This document shows, piece after piece, positions 34,836 through 44,776 of a stretch of DNA of 64,000 nucleotides. Position 1 is the stretch's first letter. Every line of letters starts with the position of its first letter. Location of the stretch: NCBI GenBank assembly GCA_033398695.1, contig CM065804.1, forward strand, positions 13,935,001 to 13,999,000, written 5' to 3'. The DNA comes from Orobanche coerulescens. Lineage: Eukaryota; Streptophyta; Magnoliopsida; Lamiales; Orobanchaceae. Position numbers and translations under genes: made by a program. The notes below the pieces were generated by a model. The model was not told the DNA's origin. It saw only the letters and a list, made by a program, of their open reading frames with translations, and did not search any database.

Positions 34836-35666
34836 ATAGAAATGGTCTTAAAGTGTTTTAACATGGACAAGACAAATCCTCTCATTACCCAATAGTTAAT
34901 AGAACCTTCAATGTTGAGAAGGATCTATTTCGCTCTTATGAAGATAACGAAAAAAATACCTGGTCCCGAAATACCATATTTAAGTGCGATTGGTGATCTT
35001 ATGTATCTTGCCAATTGTACAGGACTGGATATAGCTTTTGCTACTAATCTATTGGCGAGATATAGTTCATCCCCTACACGTAGGCATTGGAATGGGATTA
35101 AGCACATATTTCGTTATCTACAAGGAACAATCGATTTGGGCTTGATTTATCCTAAATACTCAAGAGATGAAATAAGTGGTTTTGCAGATACGGGAGATTT
35201 GTCAATCCCAATAAAAGTAAATCACAAACCACTTATATTTTCATGATCGGTGGAACTGCAATATCCTGACGTTCCCAAAAGCAAACACTTGTTGCCACAT
35301 ATTCAAATCATGTTGAGATTATCGCACTTCATGAAGCAAGTAGAGAATGTGTGTCTTAGATCTATGACTCAAAACAACAAGGAAACTGGTGGATTACCAA
35401 TTAATAAAGAACAGATAGTATTATTTGAAGATAATACCGCATGTATTGCGCAAACCAAGAAAGGATATATCAAGAGCGACTCGACTAAACATATTCCCCT
35501 AAAGATTTTCTTGTACAGTCGAGAACTTGAAAAGAAAAAGGAGATTGATATTCAATATGTCCGATGAAGTGAGAATGTGGCAAATTTATTTACAAAGGCG
35601 CTCCCTACTATAAACTTCAGAAAATATATTCGCAATAGTGGGATGCGGCACCTACGAGATCTATGA
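34836..35666 (+). pseudogene. Ty1/copia RT C-terminus and RNase H remnant
   Basis: Plus strand: MDKTNPLIT, GPEIPYLSAIGDLMYLANCT and ARYSSSPTRRHWNGIKHI, all typical of the end of copia reverse transcriptase. RNase H follows: FEDNTACIAQTKKGYIKSD, DSTKHI and ANLFTKALPTINFRK, then GMRHLRDL and TGA at 35664-35666. At least three stops or frame changes occur (for example after PLIT, at 35247 and at 35565). The expected segment SWRSTKQTLVATSSNHAEI is badly altered. The upstream part is lost behind the N4 insertion. Confidence 0.88.
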
Positions 35667-35687
35667 AGATGGTGATCCTTGTTAACT

Positions 35688-36225
35688 CGAGGGGGAGATT
35701 ACATAGATGTCCTCTTTTCCCCTTACTATGATTTTGTCACATAGGGTTTTTCTAGTAAAATTTTTAATGAGGCAGTCTAGATGCATATTTTAGAAATAAT
35801 TATGTACGCTTTTTCTGATAGAGATGAAGCTGCAATTAACTACCTTGCAAACCTCGACCCGTTGCTGATCGATAAGCCCAATTAACGGGCCTTTTAATCG
35901 CTTTTAGTTTATTATGCTGTCTTTATTTATTTTATGTCCAAAATCATTATGGGTTTTTAGGGTTTGTGGCCTTTCTCACATAGTATTTATTTGCATGGAT
36001 TCTCGTTTTGGAGACTTGAAATATTTTTATTGAGTTTAGGATTTCCCTTCTTCCTATCTCCGTATTCGTTGAATCAACGCCTTGATAGAAGGTGTTAATC
36101 GTTCTAGCGATACGCCCGCTGCATCATTTTCCCTTCTGTCTGATTTTTCCCATGAGGTTTTTCGGTTTAAGGTTTTTAATAATGCACACATTCATTTAAA
36201 TTACAGTGCCATATCCGAGGGGGAG
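35688..36225 (+). mobile_element. Copia polypurine tract and LTR remnant
   Basis: The purine tract CGAGGGGGAGATT (35688-35700) lies 20 bp after the pol stop and is followed by TGTCCTCTTTTCCCC (35708), the probable LTR start. LTR-like sequence continues with GGGTTTTTCTAGTAA and GGATTCTCGTTTTGG. A second tract GAGGGGGAGTGTTG begins at 36217 and may mark another copia LTR start (TGTTGTAAATATGG, 36226), with a TATAAAAG box near 36272. The 3' limit is unclear, about 36400. Confidence 0.55.
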
Positions 36226-36433
36226 TGTTGTAAATATGGACATGGCACACATATCAAGGAAAAATTTGCCTATAAAAGAAGCCATAGGTTTTGAGTAGAA
36301 TGAATGTATTACTGAGTGAATGAAAAATTCTTCCTCAATTATATATGTGTGTGTATTATCTTGTACCGTAAGTATTGGATACTCCCAATACTAAAAACAT
36401 ACATACTACGTTAGAAATTAGCTAGACTTGAAT

Positions 36434-37144
36434 CAGGGCCGGCCCCAAGATTTCCGGGACCCTAGGCAAAAAAGAAAGAGTGGCCTCTAAAAACTAAAGT
36501 TGTATTTTTTTTTGTAACTAGAAATAGCATATGCTGTCTTCCATAATTGCCCGACTTCATAGTTTTAATATAAAATATAAAGTGAAATATATGCCAGGAA
36601 AAAGGGATCGAATAATTATTGATATAATTGAGATCTTTCAACATTTTAGTATTTTGAGAAACAAATTCATCAATAACAACTTCGAAATCAAAATTTTCTA
36701 ATTCTTTATTTTCAATGTATAAAATTGCTAATACAAATAACTTTTCTTCAGACATATAGCATACATATACTATTTCATCAATTCTAATTTTAAAAAGCTT
36801 CTTTTTACTTAAGTTGCAAAAACAAATTTAATTAATAATATTCTATATGCAATGAAAAGACTTTCAATAATAAAGTTTTCACAAACTCAAAAACTTCACC
36901 AATCAATTTATATTATTATGATAAACAAAAATGAAAGAGCAAAAAAAAATACTATATTTTAGATAAATAAACTATGAATATACTACATATAAATAAACAA
37001 TGAGTATAAATAAAAGAAGAGAAGGATTAAATACATACACATTATCAAGAAATAATATATAAATATTTTTTTTTTTAAATTTGGGCCCCTAAATTTGGGG
37101 GCCCTAAGCAAATGGCTATGTAGCCCTAAGTAAGGGCCGGCACG
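36434..37144 (-). mobile_element. hAT element remnant with GGGCCGGCC ends
   Basis: It begins CAGGGCCGGCCCC and ends AAGGGCCGGCACG, imperfect inverted ends. The flanks ACTTGAAT (36426-36433) and TCTTGAAT (37145-37152) agree in seven of eight bases, an 8-bp hAT-type target duplication. An inner GGGCCCCTAAATTTGGGGGCC palindrome-like segment lies near the right end. A minus-strand frame (36755-36462) keeps part of a transposase C-terminus. Confidence 0.82.
36462..36755 (-). pseudogene. hAT transposase C-terminal relic
   Basis: The minus-strand frame of 97 codons contains LFVLAILYIENKELENFDFE followed by VVIDEFVSQNTKMLKD. This resembles the very end of plant hAT transposases related to zinc finger MYM-type proteins (an L-AIL-SIE-hydrophobic-DF-IDEFAS-K pattern after the dimerisation domain). 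Only the C-terminal end remains; the catalytic domain is lost. The identification rests on a short motif. Confidence 0.5.
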
Positions 37145-37152
37145 TCTTGAAT

Positions 37153-38460
37153 TTCACTACACTATATAAATTTACTTTTATGTTAATAAAAAATAAAGAA
37201 AGTATAATTGATCCCCCATGCATTTTATGAACTGACATCTAATTTGAGCAGAAAAGCATAAATTGACGGATAAATCCTTCACGGCGCACACATGGTGAAT
37301 TAGTCATGATATGATACTAAAAATGAATAAGAGGAATGCTAATGTAGAAAATGATTTATTTTCGTTTTTGTACGTAGTTGAGTGCACTTTCCTAGTGATC
37401 TCCGTCCTATAATTTGGTGTAAGAATTGTTGATCTATTGTGCATCACTATTTTCAGCCCTATGTCAAAATACAGCCCGGCCCGGGCCATGGGCCGACCAA
37501 CCAAATTTTTTGGCTGGGCTGGACTCCAAATTTCCAGATCCAAAATTTAATGGACTTTTTTGACCCGACAGGGCAAGTAAGCCCGGGCAGCCCAGATGGC
37601 CCGATACAATTTTACACTACATGGGTTGGGCCATCAAAATAGCGGCCCGATTTTTTTTCATCTCGGGCCGACCCTACCCTATTTCTTCATTTGGCCCGGC
37701 CCAATCAATTTGGCAGCTCCTATTTATGGCGACTGTTATGCCTCGCTCAACTTTGCTTGTTTTGGTTGTTGAATTTTTATACGAAGATGAAATAATAGTT
37801 GGTACTATCACAATTTCTTATAAACTAATTAAGTTCAGTTAGTTAAGGGTTTGAGCATTGCTTATATTCCTCGCAATAAAATTTGTTATTTTTTTTTTAA
37901 AAATAACTTAAGAGTAAGAATATCAAGACGGTTAACATGTGTCTGAATCTAAATCTTTTTCTTAGTTTAGTTGAGAAGCGACTGTAAGGTTAACAGTGAT
38001 ACATAATATTTAATTATATTCATGATCTAGTTTAACGACTTTCACAAATTCTTGTATCTTAATCGATTAGGTACGTGCAATGGCTACTTATATTTGGGAC
38101 GGCATCGATATTCCAATTGTTCAACCGTATCTCGAGCAGAACAAAAGTATGCACTAGTATCTCTTTATATGTATATGTATGTATATATATATATATATAT
38201 AGTTCGATTCATTTAGAAACGTCATAACTTTAGGTGAGAACTACGAAACCAATCATATAGCCATTGAATGGGAAAAGCCGGACAATCAGATTATCTTGTT
38301 TTTTATATATGTGGAGTTGCTCTCATGTCCTAGAGGGGTAAGCTAGTCTTCTTATAAATAAATTCTATTCATTCTAAAATATCAGAATTTACTCGTTAGT
38401 TATCTGTTTTAGAGGGAAAAATATCAAACTAATCGTCTTTCCATGATCTTGAATTTCAGA
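37153..38460. other. AT-rich intergenic DNA, no gene seen
   Basis: Mostly AT-rich sequence without long frames. At 37467-37720 there is a cluster of GGCCCGGCCC and GGGCCGACC motifs as found in ends of hAT-like MITEs, but no clear inverted ends or target duplication. A (TA)n microsatellite lies at 38176-38201. A short frame beginning ATGGCTACTTATATTTGGG (38079) encodes MATYIWDGIDIPIVQ and ends after 26 codons; it could be a gene fragment. Confidence 0.5.
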
Positions 38461-39396
38461 TATACTCCCTCCATTTTTAAAAGATTGTTCACTTTGACTA
38501 TTTTCTAATTTCTCAAAACTAGTCCAATTTGACCATGGAGTAATGGAGTAAAATTGAAATATAACACGAACTCTTTAAAAATTTGAAAAAGTCAAAATTG
38601 GGCAATCATTTTGAAATGGAGGTAGTATATTAACATTGAAAGTTTGGCGTTATTCAAATATAACACTTAACAACACATACATTTTTAGCACGATCTTGTT
38701 ATATGTAATATAAGAGTATCGAAGTATATGTCTAACATCATTTTAAATATTTGACTTTAATCAAACATCATTCCATCTTAAATCTTTAAAATACCATAAA
38801 ATTACTCATTCAACATCCTTCTAGATGAAAAATATATTAAATAATTGAGTTCTCATGGTCGATAGCTTACATATATATTGCATGCTTATAAATATAAAAA
38901 AGTATTAGCTTTATAATTCTGAGCGTTATTCAGCTTAATTGCATCTGAATCACATATTTAATTTTATCTTGTTACATATAATTATAATATCTAAGATACA
39001 CCTTTAGCAGCATCTTAAATTTAAAAAATTCAAACACACTTCTACCTCATATATTTAAAATACCATAAACTACTCATTTATTATTCATTTTAGATGAAAA
39101 ATATGATAAATTTATCACATTTCCATTATCTACAATTTAAATGCATGCATTGCTAAAAATATATAAAAAGTAAAATATTTGCTCTAAATTTCTGGACTTA
39201 TTCAAATATAATGCTTAATAGCATCTGATGCACACATTTATCAACATCTTGTGATATGTAATAACAACATCTAAAATTCACCTTTAGGAGCATCCTAATT
39301 TATATTGTAACCAAATCTCCTTCTAGAATAAATTTCAAATAACTTAGCCTACTTTTTATATATTTAGATGGAAAACATGTCAAATTATCTTTCCAT
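38380..39396. repeat. AT-rich tandem repeat, period about 270 bp
   Basis: Landmarks recur at regular steps. TTATTCAAATATAA-type: about 38651, 38924 (altered) and 39199. AAATACCATAAA: about 38790 and 39057. TTTAGATGAAAAATAT-type: about 38822, 39090 and 39363. A partial earlier copy (TTAGAGGGAAAAATATC, 38411) lies left of the Stowaway MITE. There are thus about three and a half diverged copies; the last is cut by N3 at 39397. No coding frame. Confidence 0.75.
38465..38625. mobile_element. Stowaway-type MITE (161 bp)
   Basis: It starts CTCCCTCCATTTTTAAAAG and ends TTTTGAAATGGAGGTAG, imperfect inverted repeats of about 23 bp. It is flanked by TA on both sides (38463-38464, 38626-38627), the Tc1/mariner target. 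The CTCCCTC end is diagnostic for Stowaway. It lies within the tandem repeat that surrounds it. Confidence 0.88.
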
Positions 39397-39931
39397 TATA
39401 ATATCCGCAATTTCGATTTCTGGTAATTTCTTTTTTTTGGCGGAAGTCCGTTTTGACGACTCGCTCATGACCGTATTGTAATTCTGAGAATGATTAATTC
39501 TGCACTTTTTGTCATTCGAGTTCGTTTTGGTGTCGTTTTGTTGAGTTCCGCGTTCTTAAGCGGCTTTTCCGCACTTGGGTTCGATTCTTGCGAATCTCGT
39601 CCAAAACTGTTGTTTCGAGTTTCTCATAAGTTCATTTAATGTTATTATTCATGTTGTGATCTTGGTTTGGTGTTTCGATCATGTATCGTGTATTTCGGAC
39701 GTTTTGGGCTGTTTTCGTAATTTCCCAAAGTTTGGGGTAATTACTTCCGTTGTCGAATTCCGACACTTTGGGTGGTCGTAATCATGTGTTCTCTTAGCTC
39801 TTAGATTCGTCTTTGCGAATACTTCATAACCGTATCTTCGGTTTATATTCAGGTTCGGGTTTCGGGGTTGTCTGGGCCGTCGGAGTGGCCACGGCCGAGT
39901 CACGGCCGGAGCAGGGCCTGGCCTGGCTGAG

Positions 39932-40232
39932 TTACGGCCGTAAGGTTCCGGTTACGGCCGTACGTGCTAGGCAGACATGGCTGGATGAATGCCGGTTACG
40001 GCCGTAAGGGCTGTCAGTTACGGCCGTACGGGTGCCAGGCAGTGTTCGGACGAATGCCGGTTACGGCAGTAAGGACCTGCCGGGTACGGCCGTAAGTGCT
40101 GAGTTACAGCTGTAAGGCCCTGTCGGTTACGACCGTAAGAGATTGGAAGGCGCTGGGCGGATTTTGACGAAGGCCGGTTACGGCCGTAACGTCCTGCCGG
40201 TTACGGCCGTAACCCTGTTGGCCATATATAGG
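39932..40232 (+). promoter_or_regulatory. N3 core promoter: TTACGGCCGTAA array and TATA box
   Basis: About ten copies or variants of TTACGGCCGTA(A/C) between 39932 and 40214 separated by 15-35 bp. CCATATATAGG (40222-40232) follows within ten bases of the last palindrome. CpG-dense dyads directly before the TATA box suggest factor binding or methylation control; no binding factor is assigned. Confidence 0.65.
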
Positions 40233-41179
40233 CCTCGCTCGGCCAGACTTCATTTTTCACCTTCTTTCCTCGTTTTTGTGATGGCTGGCGATGGGAGACT
40301 CGGGAAATCGAGTTCTTGCCCGATTCTAATCAATTCCAAGGCGTTTTGGAAGATTCTTGTTGATTATATCATCATCCAATCCGTGTTCTTCGTCCGAATC
40401 AAGGTATTTTGTCTTGAACCCTTGTTTTTGAAGATTTTGGGGATTTTCCTTTTAATTTCGATTCCAATCCATTTTTGATCAATTAATTGTTGTATAAACA
40501 TTGTTTTGAACTTGTTCTATGGATTGGATACTCGTATCTTTGGTACGTTCGACCCGAGGGGTGATTTCTTTGTTCTTGAAGGGTCTTGAACATTTAATGT
40601 TCGATTAAATGTTCGAATGAGTTCCCTTCGATAGTTGTTGGGATTTCTGTTGTTTTGGCCTTGATTCTCGTTGTAATCATGTTTTATTGTTCCTTCCAGA
40701 GGATTATAGATGCTCGAGGATTCCGAGTTGAATCTCATTGGTGTTTGATGATTCGTGTGGTGTTATTTCCATCGTAAATTTAGTGCTATCGCGTTCTAGA
40801 TAGTGTTCGGGAATTCGAGGGCTACCCGGCCATATCTATTTATTTTTTCCATTGATCGTGGTATCGAGGCAAGTACCTTGTCCATACAATTCTTGTTTTA
40901 TGGATACGATAATTAGTGATCGTCTAAATGTGGTTGTTTGGTCGTTTGAATTGAACTTTCAAAAGATTCGGTTTAGCCTTGTTAAAGGCTTGCTTTCAAA
41001 ACGCGTGTGTTTTGTGAATGGTGTAGTTTTGAATGACTGGACGTATATTATTTCATTTCGTTGCATTGTGGTTTGACGTGGTATTTTGCTAAGTGTTTGA
41101 TGCCTCTAGGTGAATTGTTTGAATATATGTGTTGTATTTGTGCTGTATGTGAATGTATGGATGTGGGCGGGGCCTATGG

Positions 41180-41400
41180 TGGCACATGGCATGCGATCAT
41201 GTGGTCAGGATGCAACAAGCAATTGATCCAACCGTGAGAGACTAATAAAAACTACGGTGACACATGGCATGCGATCATGTGGTCAGGATGCAACAAGTGA
41301 TTGATCCAACCGTGAGCGCCAAAGATAATCTACGGTGACACATGGCTTGTGATCATGTGGTCAGGATGCAACAAATGATTGATCCAACCATGAGATGTTG
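41180..41400 (+). repeat. N3 leader minisatellite 1
   Basis: Three to four units of about 75 bp with CACATGGCATGCGATCATGTG (a dyad), GGATGCAACAAG and TTGATCCAACC. The same unit, reversed, is found in N2 at 56040-56255 and 61700-61925. Confidence 0.9.
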
Positions 41401-41690
41401 TGACTTGTGTTTCGCTAGCCAGCTCGGGAGGGTCCTTAGAGGCCTCGAGTGGGATTTGTGGCTTCGTCCCGGTCTTAGGTGATGCCTGTGTGTGATTTGT
41501 TTCGCTAGCCAGCTCGGGAGGGTCCTTCGAGGCCTTGAGTGGGATTCGTGGCTTCGTCCCGGTCCTAGGCGACGTGTGTGCGTGATTCGTTTTATGATTG
41601 TGGCCAGCTCAGGAGGCTCCTTGGAGGCCTCGAGAGGGATTTTTTGCTTCGTCCCGGTCCTAGGCGATGCTTGTGCGTGATTAGGTTGTG
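41400..41690 (+). repeat. N3 leader minisatellite 2
   Basis: Three units of about 90 bp with GCCAGCTCGGGAGGGTCCTT and GGCTTCGTCCCGGTC. The N2 counterpart (about 55850-56030 and 61525-61700) has two units. Confidence 0.88.
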
Positions 41691-42443
41691 TTGATTTTAT
41701 GTTCGTCGAGGACACGTGATATGGGTTCTGACCTTGTGAATTGTTAGTGGTTTTCTATTTGCGAAAACAAAAACCTTTGGGCTATGACCCTGTTGATTTT
41801 GGAATGAGAAGGATTTGATAATCCTAAATTGTTTTCTATTAAAACTCCCGAGGGTATTTTAAACCATTTTGCAAACTGTTCTCGTTATTTGTGATCTTTC
41901 GGATTTAGAAAGTTTTACTCAATCTCTTGCCTCGGGAAGTATTCGTTTCGTTGTATTTGAATCTTTGAGGATCCCTAATTACTTTATTCTTGGAACTTGA
42001 ATTATATGGCTCGTATTTTCAGTTTGTACTTGCACTAGCAAAATAGTGGAATTTTGCTAACCCTCGAGTAATCGGGGGGTGGATGTCTTTATTGCATTCA
42101 GGTTTCAGGGAGCGTGGCACAGGGTCGGCATGAAGGATGATGAAAGATGATCGATACTAATCACATGTGGAACCGTACGTTGTGTATTGGTTCAGTTGTA
42201 CTTTATTTTCCGCTGCAGTATTTTTTCCCATTGTACGGGAGTGTGTTGTATTCGACCCCTGTGTGGGCATGTATTATAATTGAGTTTTATGTATTTATTG
42301 AAATAACAAATCGATCTACTGAGTCATTTTAGCCTTAAAGTCATTGTTGAGTTGTTCGATTTTGTTACCAGCCTCGTAGAACCTTGAGAAAAGGTTCTAC
42401 GACATGTAATATCCCTGAGCGGATTGGGGGGGTGTTACATTAA

Positions 42444-42460
42444 TGGTATCAGAGCTTAGG
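42444..42460 (+). other. Primer binding site of N3
   Basis: TGGTATCAGAGCTTAGG four bases after the LTR end; the first 12 bases match initiator tRNA-Met. A GTAAGT donor-like site follows at 42615 (GGAT|GTAAGTCTCC). Confidence 0.92.
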
Positions 42461-43641
42461 TTGTGGAAACCTAGGCTGTCGGGTTTAGTGGTGTCTGTTG
42501 AGTTTTTATCTCGTCGGATTTTTTCTGACTGAGTCATGTCGCGACGCGTCGTCTAAGTTGGTTGGTCGTGATTAGTATCATGGGGCGATCATCATCTTCG
42601 TGCGACCTGTGGATGTAAGTCTCCCTTCTTTGTGTTGTGCCTCGTGTGACACGAGTTACTGGTATGATTATGTATTAAGTGATGGAATCTTTATGTAGAT
42701 TCTCAGTTTCGTGATGCGTTTATGTGACTCTCATGTTTCGTTTATATGAGGAGTGTTGTCGTTATTTATGTCCTTTTGACTGTGATATTTGGCTGTTTGT
42801 TTTCCCGTAAAAGACATGTGTTGTCTTGGTTTTTGAGTGAGTTGATGCGTGTATTGTGATGTATGTAAGTGAATGTTGTTACATGTGAGTTTTTTTGGCA
42901 TTCTGGCCTAATAGATTTTCGAAAAACTTGAGTATCTTAGAAAATAAATTTTGAGACGTACTTTTAAAATTAATTATTTTCTCGCGATACTTTCAAGGTG
43001 TTTTCTAGTGCCGTAATATATTTCAGAACTATTCCAGTAGAGGACCAAAATATTTTGAGATATTATCAATTATTTAGAAATGCTTTGCTTAGACCCGAGG
43101 GTCGAATATTTCTTAAAGTTTTTCACTAAAAGAAAAGTGTCCTCATTTTTGTTCAAACGCAAGATGGTTTTCAAAGTCTCGATAATGGTGTTTGTACTAC
43201 TTTTTGTAAGGTGATACTCAAGATCTACCGGTGTTTCCAAATTATTTTCAAAAAGGTGGTTTTCATTTTTAAAACCTATCATTCCTGTTTGCGGTCCGGG
43301 AATGTATATGTGATATTCGCATTGTCGTTAGAATGTTAGCTCCCGAGTATGATGGAATCGGTGGCGTGAACGTTGAGTCGTTTGCCACGCATTTGTTGTG
43401 ATTATCCCTCTGTGAGAGGTGAGATGTTAGTATTGAATATTGTCGCTTTGCGATGATTTGTGTGTTATCGCACCCGTACGAGTTGTTGGAACTTGAGTTT
43501 TCATGATTGTGTACATACGTGGTTGTTGTGATTTTAGTATGTGTTTATATGTTATGCCAAGTTGGCATCTCCGGTTTGTTGTTTTGTGGTGTTATGTTCC
43601 ATTGTATCTAGCATTTGTATATTTGGTATGCCGAGCCGAGG

Positions 43642-43740
43642 TGTTTCAACTGTGGTGTGCCGGGGGCATGCACGTACTAATTGTCTTTCTCCGCCAGTAG
43701 CAGATTACAAGTGCGGACTCGAGGGACACATAATACAGTT
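43642..43740 (+). pseudogene. Gag zinc-knuckle fossil in N3
   Basis: Tgt-ttc-aac-tgt gives CFNCGVPG; with one surplus G in the run GGGGG (43662-43666) the frame would continue HARTNC, completing a C-X2-C-X4-H-X4-C nucleocapsid knuckle. A second, half-kept knuckle follows (YKCGLEGH, near 43710). In N2 the same region has lost the Cys residues (RRFNRDVPGHARVNL, then FKCGLEGH, near 59240-59160). This shows that the non-autonomous elements descend from a gag-carrying Tekay relative. Confidence 0.7.
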
Positions 43741-44094
43741 TTTCGAGTTGGTTACCAAGTCTTCCGGAGTACGAACTTCAGCACAGTTATCAGGATCGGC
43801 TCTAAGAGGCCCATGGGAAATGTTTCTGTCAGCTGCTTTTGTGTTGTTGCCTTGTTTCCATTATTGTGAGTTGCGGGGACGACCTTCTTTTATAAGAGGT
43901 CGGATGTAATACCCGTATTGTTTTTGGACTTTTGCATTTCCTCTTTCTCAAGTCTATCGACTCACTCGTGTTCGTTGATACTTTCTGAACTTGTTCTGTA
44001 TTTCGGTTTCATCGATCGAATGAGTTGTGATCTTATTTTGGGTCGATCTGGTTATCGCTGTGACTTTTCTGAGTTCGGTTCGATTCTTGTGAAC

Positions 44095-44776
44095 TGTTGC
44101 TACCCAAATTATTATCTGGAGATTATATTGCTGGAATGGATGGGTAGCAATCAAAATGCGAGAGCACGTCCGTGGGAAGTAAATAACACAGGATTTGCCG
44201 GGTTTGTTAGGCACGGGCTTGAATGCTCTCGCGAGATGTTATTAATACGAATACATTGGAGTACAAATATTAATGTAAGAGTACAATTACAATGAGTGTA
44301 AAAGACCATAGTTATCTAGCTCTTGAGTGCTGGTGCATGAGTTCTTGAACTGCAGGGAGTTCTTACTTCTGCCGACCGTCTTTTGGTTAAGAGGTTCTGA
44401 GAGAGAAAAAAACGAGAGAGAAGCAACTAGAAAAGCCGATATATTTCCAAGTGCAGGAAGCCTTCTATTTATAGGAGGAGCTGGGATGTCTTTTCCTGAC
44501 GGGCGATCGCCTCTCCTGTATTATAATAAGGGGGCGATCGTCTGTAGCACATGGGCTGATTGTCTTAAAGTCCGCAACTGCTTCTGATAGCCAGTTGTGC
44601 GAACCAATGATAGGACCACACGCGTCTCTTGTCGCTATCCCGGGAGGTCCCATCTTGGACCTTTCGGCGGGTCTGTCGGTAGGTGACAAGATGATGATAG
44701 GCTGGGGTCATCGATCCATGTTCTGCGGCGCCTTTTCGAGATCTGCATGTGGGTCTCTATTCCGTCTGATGGTCTA
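44095..44776 (-). mobile_element. T3 3' LTR, truncated
   Basis: Plus strand TGTTGCTACCC (44095) onward resembles 32722-33450 of T1, including CTCTCGCGAGAT, the CTATAAATAG box (44475-44465 minus) and the GGCGATCGTC segment. Similarity ends near 44776, where the 3' internal sequence (compare 15535-15550, reverse) follows without an LTR start. Confidence 0.8.

Larger units (their letters stand above)
40869..42101 (+). other. Candidate GC-AG leader intron in N3 LTR
   Basis: Donor CGAG|GCAAGTACC (intron from 40869). Stem I AGCAAAAT/ATTTTGCT (42037-42044 with 42051-42058), CTAAC (42057-42061), stem II CCCTCGA/TCGGGGG (42061-42067 with 42072-42078). Acceptor TTGCATTCAG|GT (42101). Branch A to acceptor is about 41 nt. 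Length 1233 nt. Confidence 0.5.
39397..42439 (+). mobile_element. N3 5' LTR (3043 bp)
   Basis: It starts TATAATATCCGC (39397; other copies TGTAATATCCGC, so the terminal TG is mutated) and ends GGGGTGTTACA (42439). Order: U3, palindrome array 39932-40214, TATA 40223-40232, candidate intron 40869-42101 with two tandem repeats, U5. Confidence 0.9.
39397..44094 (+). mobile_element. N3: plus-strand N-type element, 5' LTR and half of the interior
   Basis: LTR 39397-42439, primer site 42444, internal region to 44094 where T3 interrupts it. The interior is the same kind as in N1 and N2: a Gag zinc knuckle, then a buried purine tract and LTR start, and no pol. The rest of the element would lie beyond T3, outside the window. 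Confidence 0.88.
42440..44094 (+). mobile_element. N3 internal region, 5' part
   Basis: Non-coding up to about 43600. Then comes a Gag zinc-knuckle fossil (43642-43740), a buried purine tract and LTR start (TTTATAAGAGGTCGGATG followed by TAATACCCG, about 43890-43915), and sequence similar to an LTR U3 start (GAGTTCGGTTCGATTCTTG, about 44070). The last bases before T3 are TTGTGAAC. Confidence 0.8.

Noticed and set aside
36226..36400. A complete copia LTR with defined end
   Set aside because: A TATAAAAG box and a purine tract are present but I find no matching partner LTR or target duplication, so limits stay open.
37467..37720. A further complete MITE with GGCCCGGCC ends
   Set aside because: Motifs are present but no inverted ends with a target duplication could be fixed.
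43503..43909. Protein-coding gene with Cys-rich domain (122 codons, plus)
   Set aside because: It is the frameshifted Gag zinc-knuckle fossil of N3 read in another frame.
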